Positions 60,181-60,466 of a DNA stretch of 60,466 nucleotides are shown piece after piece. Each line of letters begins with the position of its first letter. Positions within the stretch are counted from its first letter, which is position 1. Location of the stretch: contig CACVKW010000672.1 in assembly GCA_902749685.1 (NCBI GenBank), positions 1-60,466 of the forward strand, given 5' to 3'. Source of the stretch: Olavius sp. associated proteobacterium Delta 1 (lineage in GTDB: Bacteria > Desulfobacterota > Desulfobacteria > Desulfobacterales > JAFDCJ01). Below the pieces are notes generated by a model. The model did no database searches. It was not told where the DNA came from and saw nothing but the letters and a program-made list of their open reading frames with translations. The translations under genes and the position numbers were made by a program.

Positions 60181-60466
60181 AAAAGTTGGGTTGGTTAAAC
60201 AGGAAATATCTTAATTGTGTCTCGAAGTCAATTATATGAATGCCCAACATCCTGCTGTCGGTTGTCTGAAGAGATTTTTACATGTATCTTGCCGTAATCG
60301 TATCATATTGAAAATGTTATATTTCAAATGGATATCATAAAAATTTAGGTGATGTTAAAGGCTAAGATTCATAGCAGTTGCGGTGCCAGTTTTAGTTATG
60401 TTGTGAACACCCTGGATCTACTTTTCTGGTTTTTATAAAGGAATGTATTTTCTTTGCTTATAATTC
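60181..60466. other. AT-rich end of window without a visible gene
   Basis: No open frame with a ribosome site, no repeat of the families above and no obvious hairpin is present here. The region may be a promoter or the 5' part of something that continues beyond the window. Confidence 0.4.

Overview
The window reads as chromosomal DNA of an anaerobic, respiring bacterium, most probably a Desulfobacterota sulfate reducer or syntroph. The grounds are stacked CoA-thioester beta-oxidation genes, two DMSO-reductase-family molybdoenzymes with dedicated multi-cluster ferredoxins, two LUD-domain (LutB/LutC-like) iron-sulfur modules, a 4-hydroxybutyryl-CoA dehydratase-like enzyme, an ADP-forming acyl-CoA synthetase-like protein, two TRAP transporters and an HgcAB-like corrinoid protein. 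No genus can be named from the sequence alone. There is no prophage, CRISPR array, rRNA or recognisable tRNA.

Layout. (1) 736-9634, plus strand: a DmsA-like molybdoenzyme, its DmsB-like ferredoxin, a MaoC-type enoyl-CoA hydratase, a 3-hydroxyacyl-CoA dehydrogenase, a 600-residue acyl-CoA dehydrogenase and a FATP-type acyl-CoA synthetase. Together they give one activation and beta-oxidation sequence linked to a molybdoenzyme. (2) 9917-17434, plus strand: a second molybdoenzyme and ferredoxin, then a protein fusing a class I SAM methyltransferase domain, an HgcA-like corrinoid domain, an HgcA-like membrane domain and an HgcB-like 2[4Fe-4S] domain, followed by a UroD/MtaA-type Zn methyltransferase and an MFS transporter. 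This is the best candidate for an undescribed system. (3) 17747-21862, minus strand: fused LutB/LutA-like protein, LutC-like protein and an MFS transporter. (4) 22207-27699: an exported carboxylesterase, a broken alpha/beta-hydrolase, an AbfD-family dehydratase with a small Cys-rich partner, and a QueG-like iron-sulfur protein. (5) 27800-46880, minus strand: a large catabolic block (SDR, acyl-CoA synthetase, TAXI-type TRAP transporter, quinone-oxidoreductase-like MDR protein, two acyl-CoA dehydrogenases, two thiolases, enoyl-CoA hydratase, ADP-forming CoA ligase, ThDP enzyme). (6) 47254-58755, plus strand: a divergent TetR regulator, a second acyl-CoA synthetase, MaoC, 3-hydroxyacyl-CoA dehydrogenase, a DctPQM TRAP transporter, and a second MFS-LutB-LutC module. 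(7) 58871-60171: a GNAT fragment, a VOC protein and a class III cyclase remnant.

Regions 5 and 6 fit together as uptake of carboxylates by TRAP transporters, CoA activation, beta-oxidation and thiolysis. The TetR protein probably responds to an acyl-CoA or free acid. The actual substrate cannot be read from the sequence.

The non-coding DNA is unusual. Nearly every gene junction carries degenerate short-word repeats, commonly as an inverted pair of about 25-45 nt arms around an unrelated spacer of tens to about 200 nt. At least ten word vocabularies are present. Some arms run into the 3' ends of genes and supply C-terminal residues or stop codons. One family carries a hairpin whose 7-nt loop is conserved while the stem changes on both sides.
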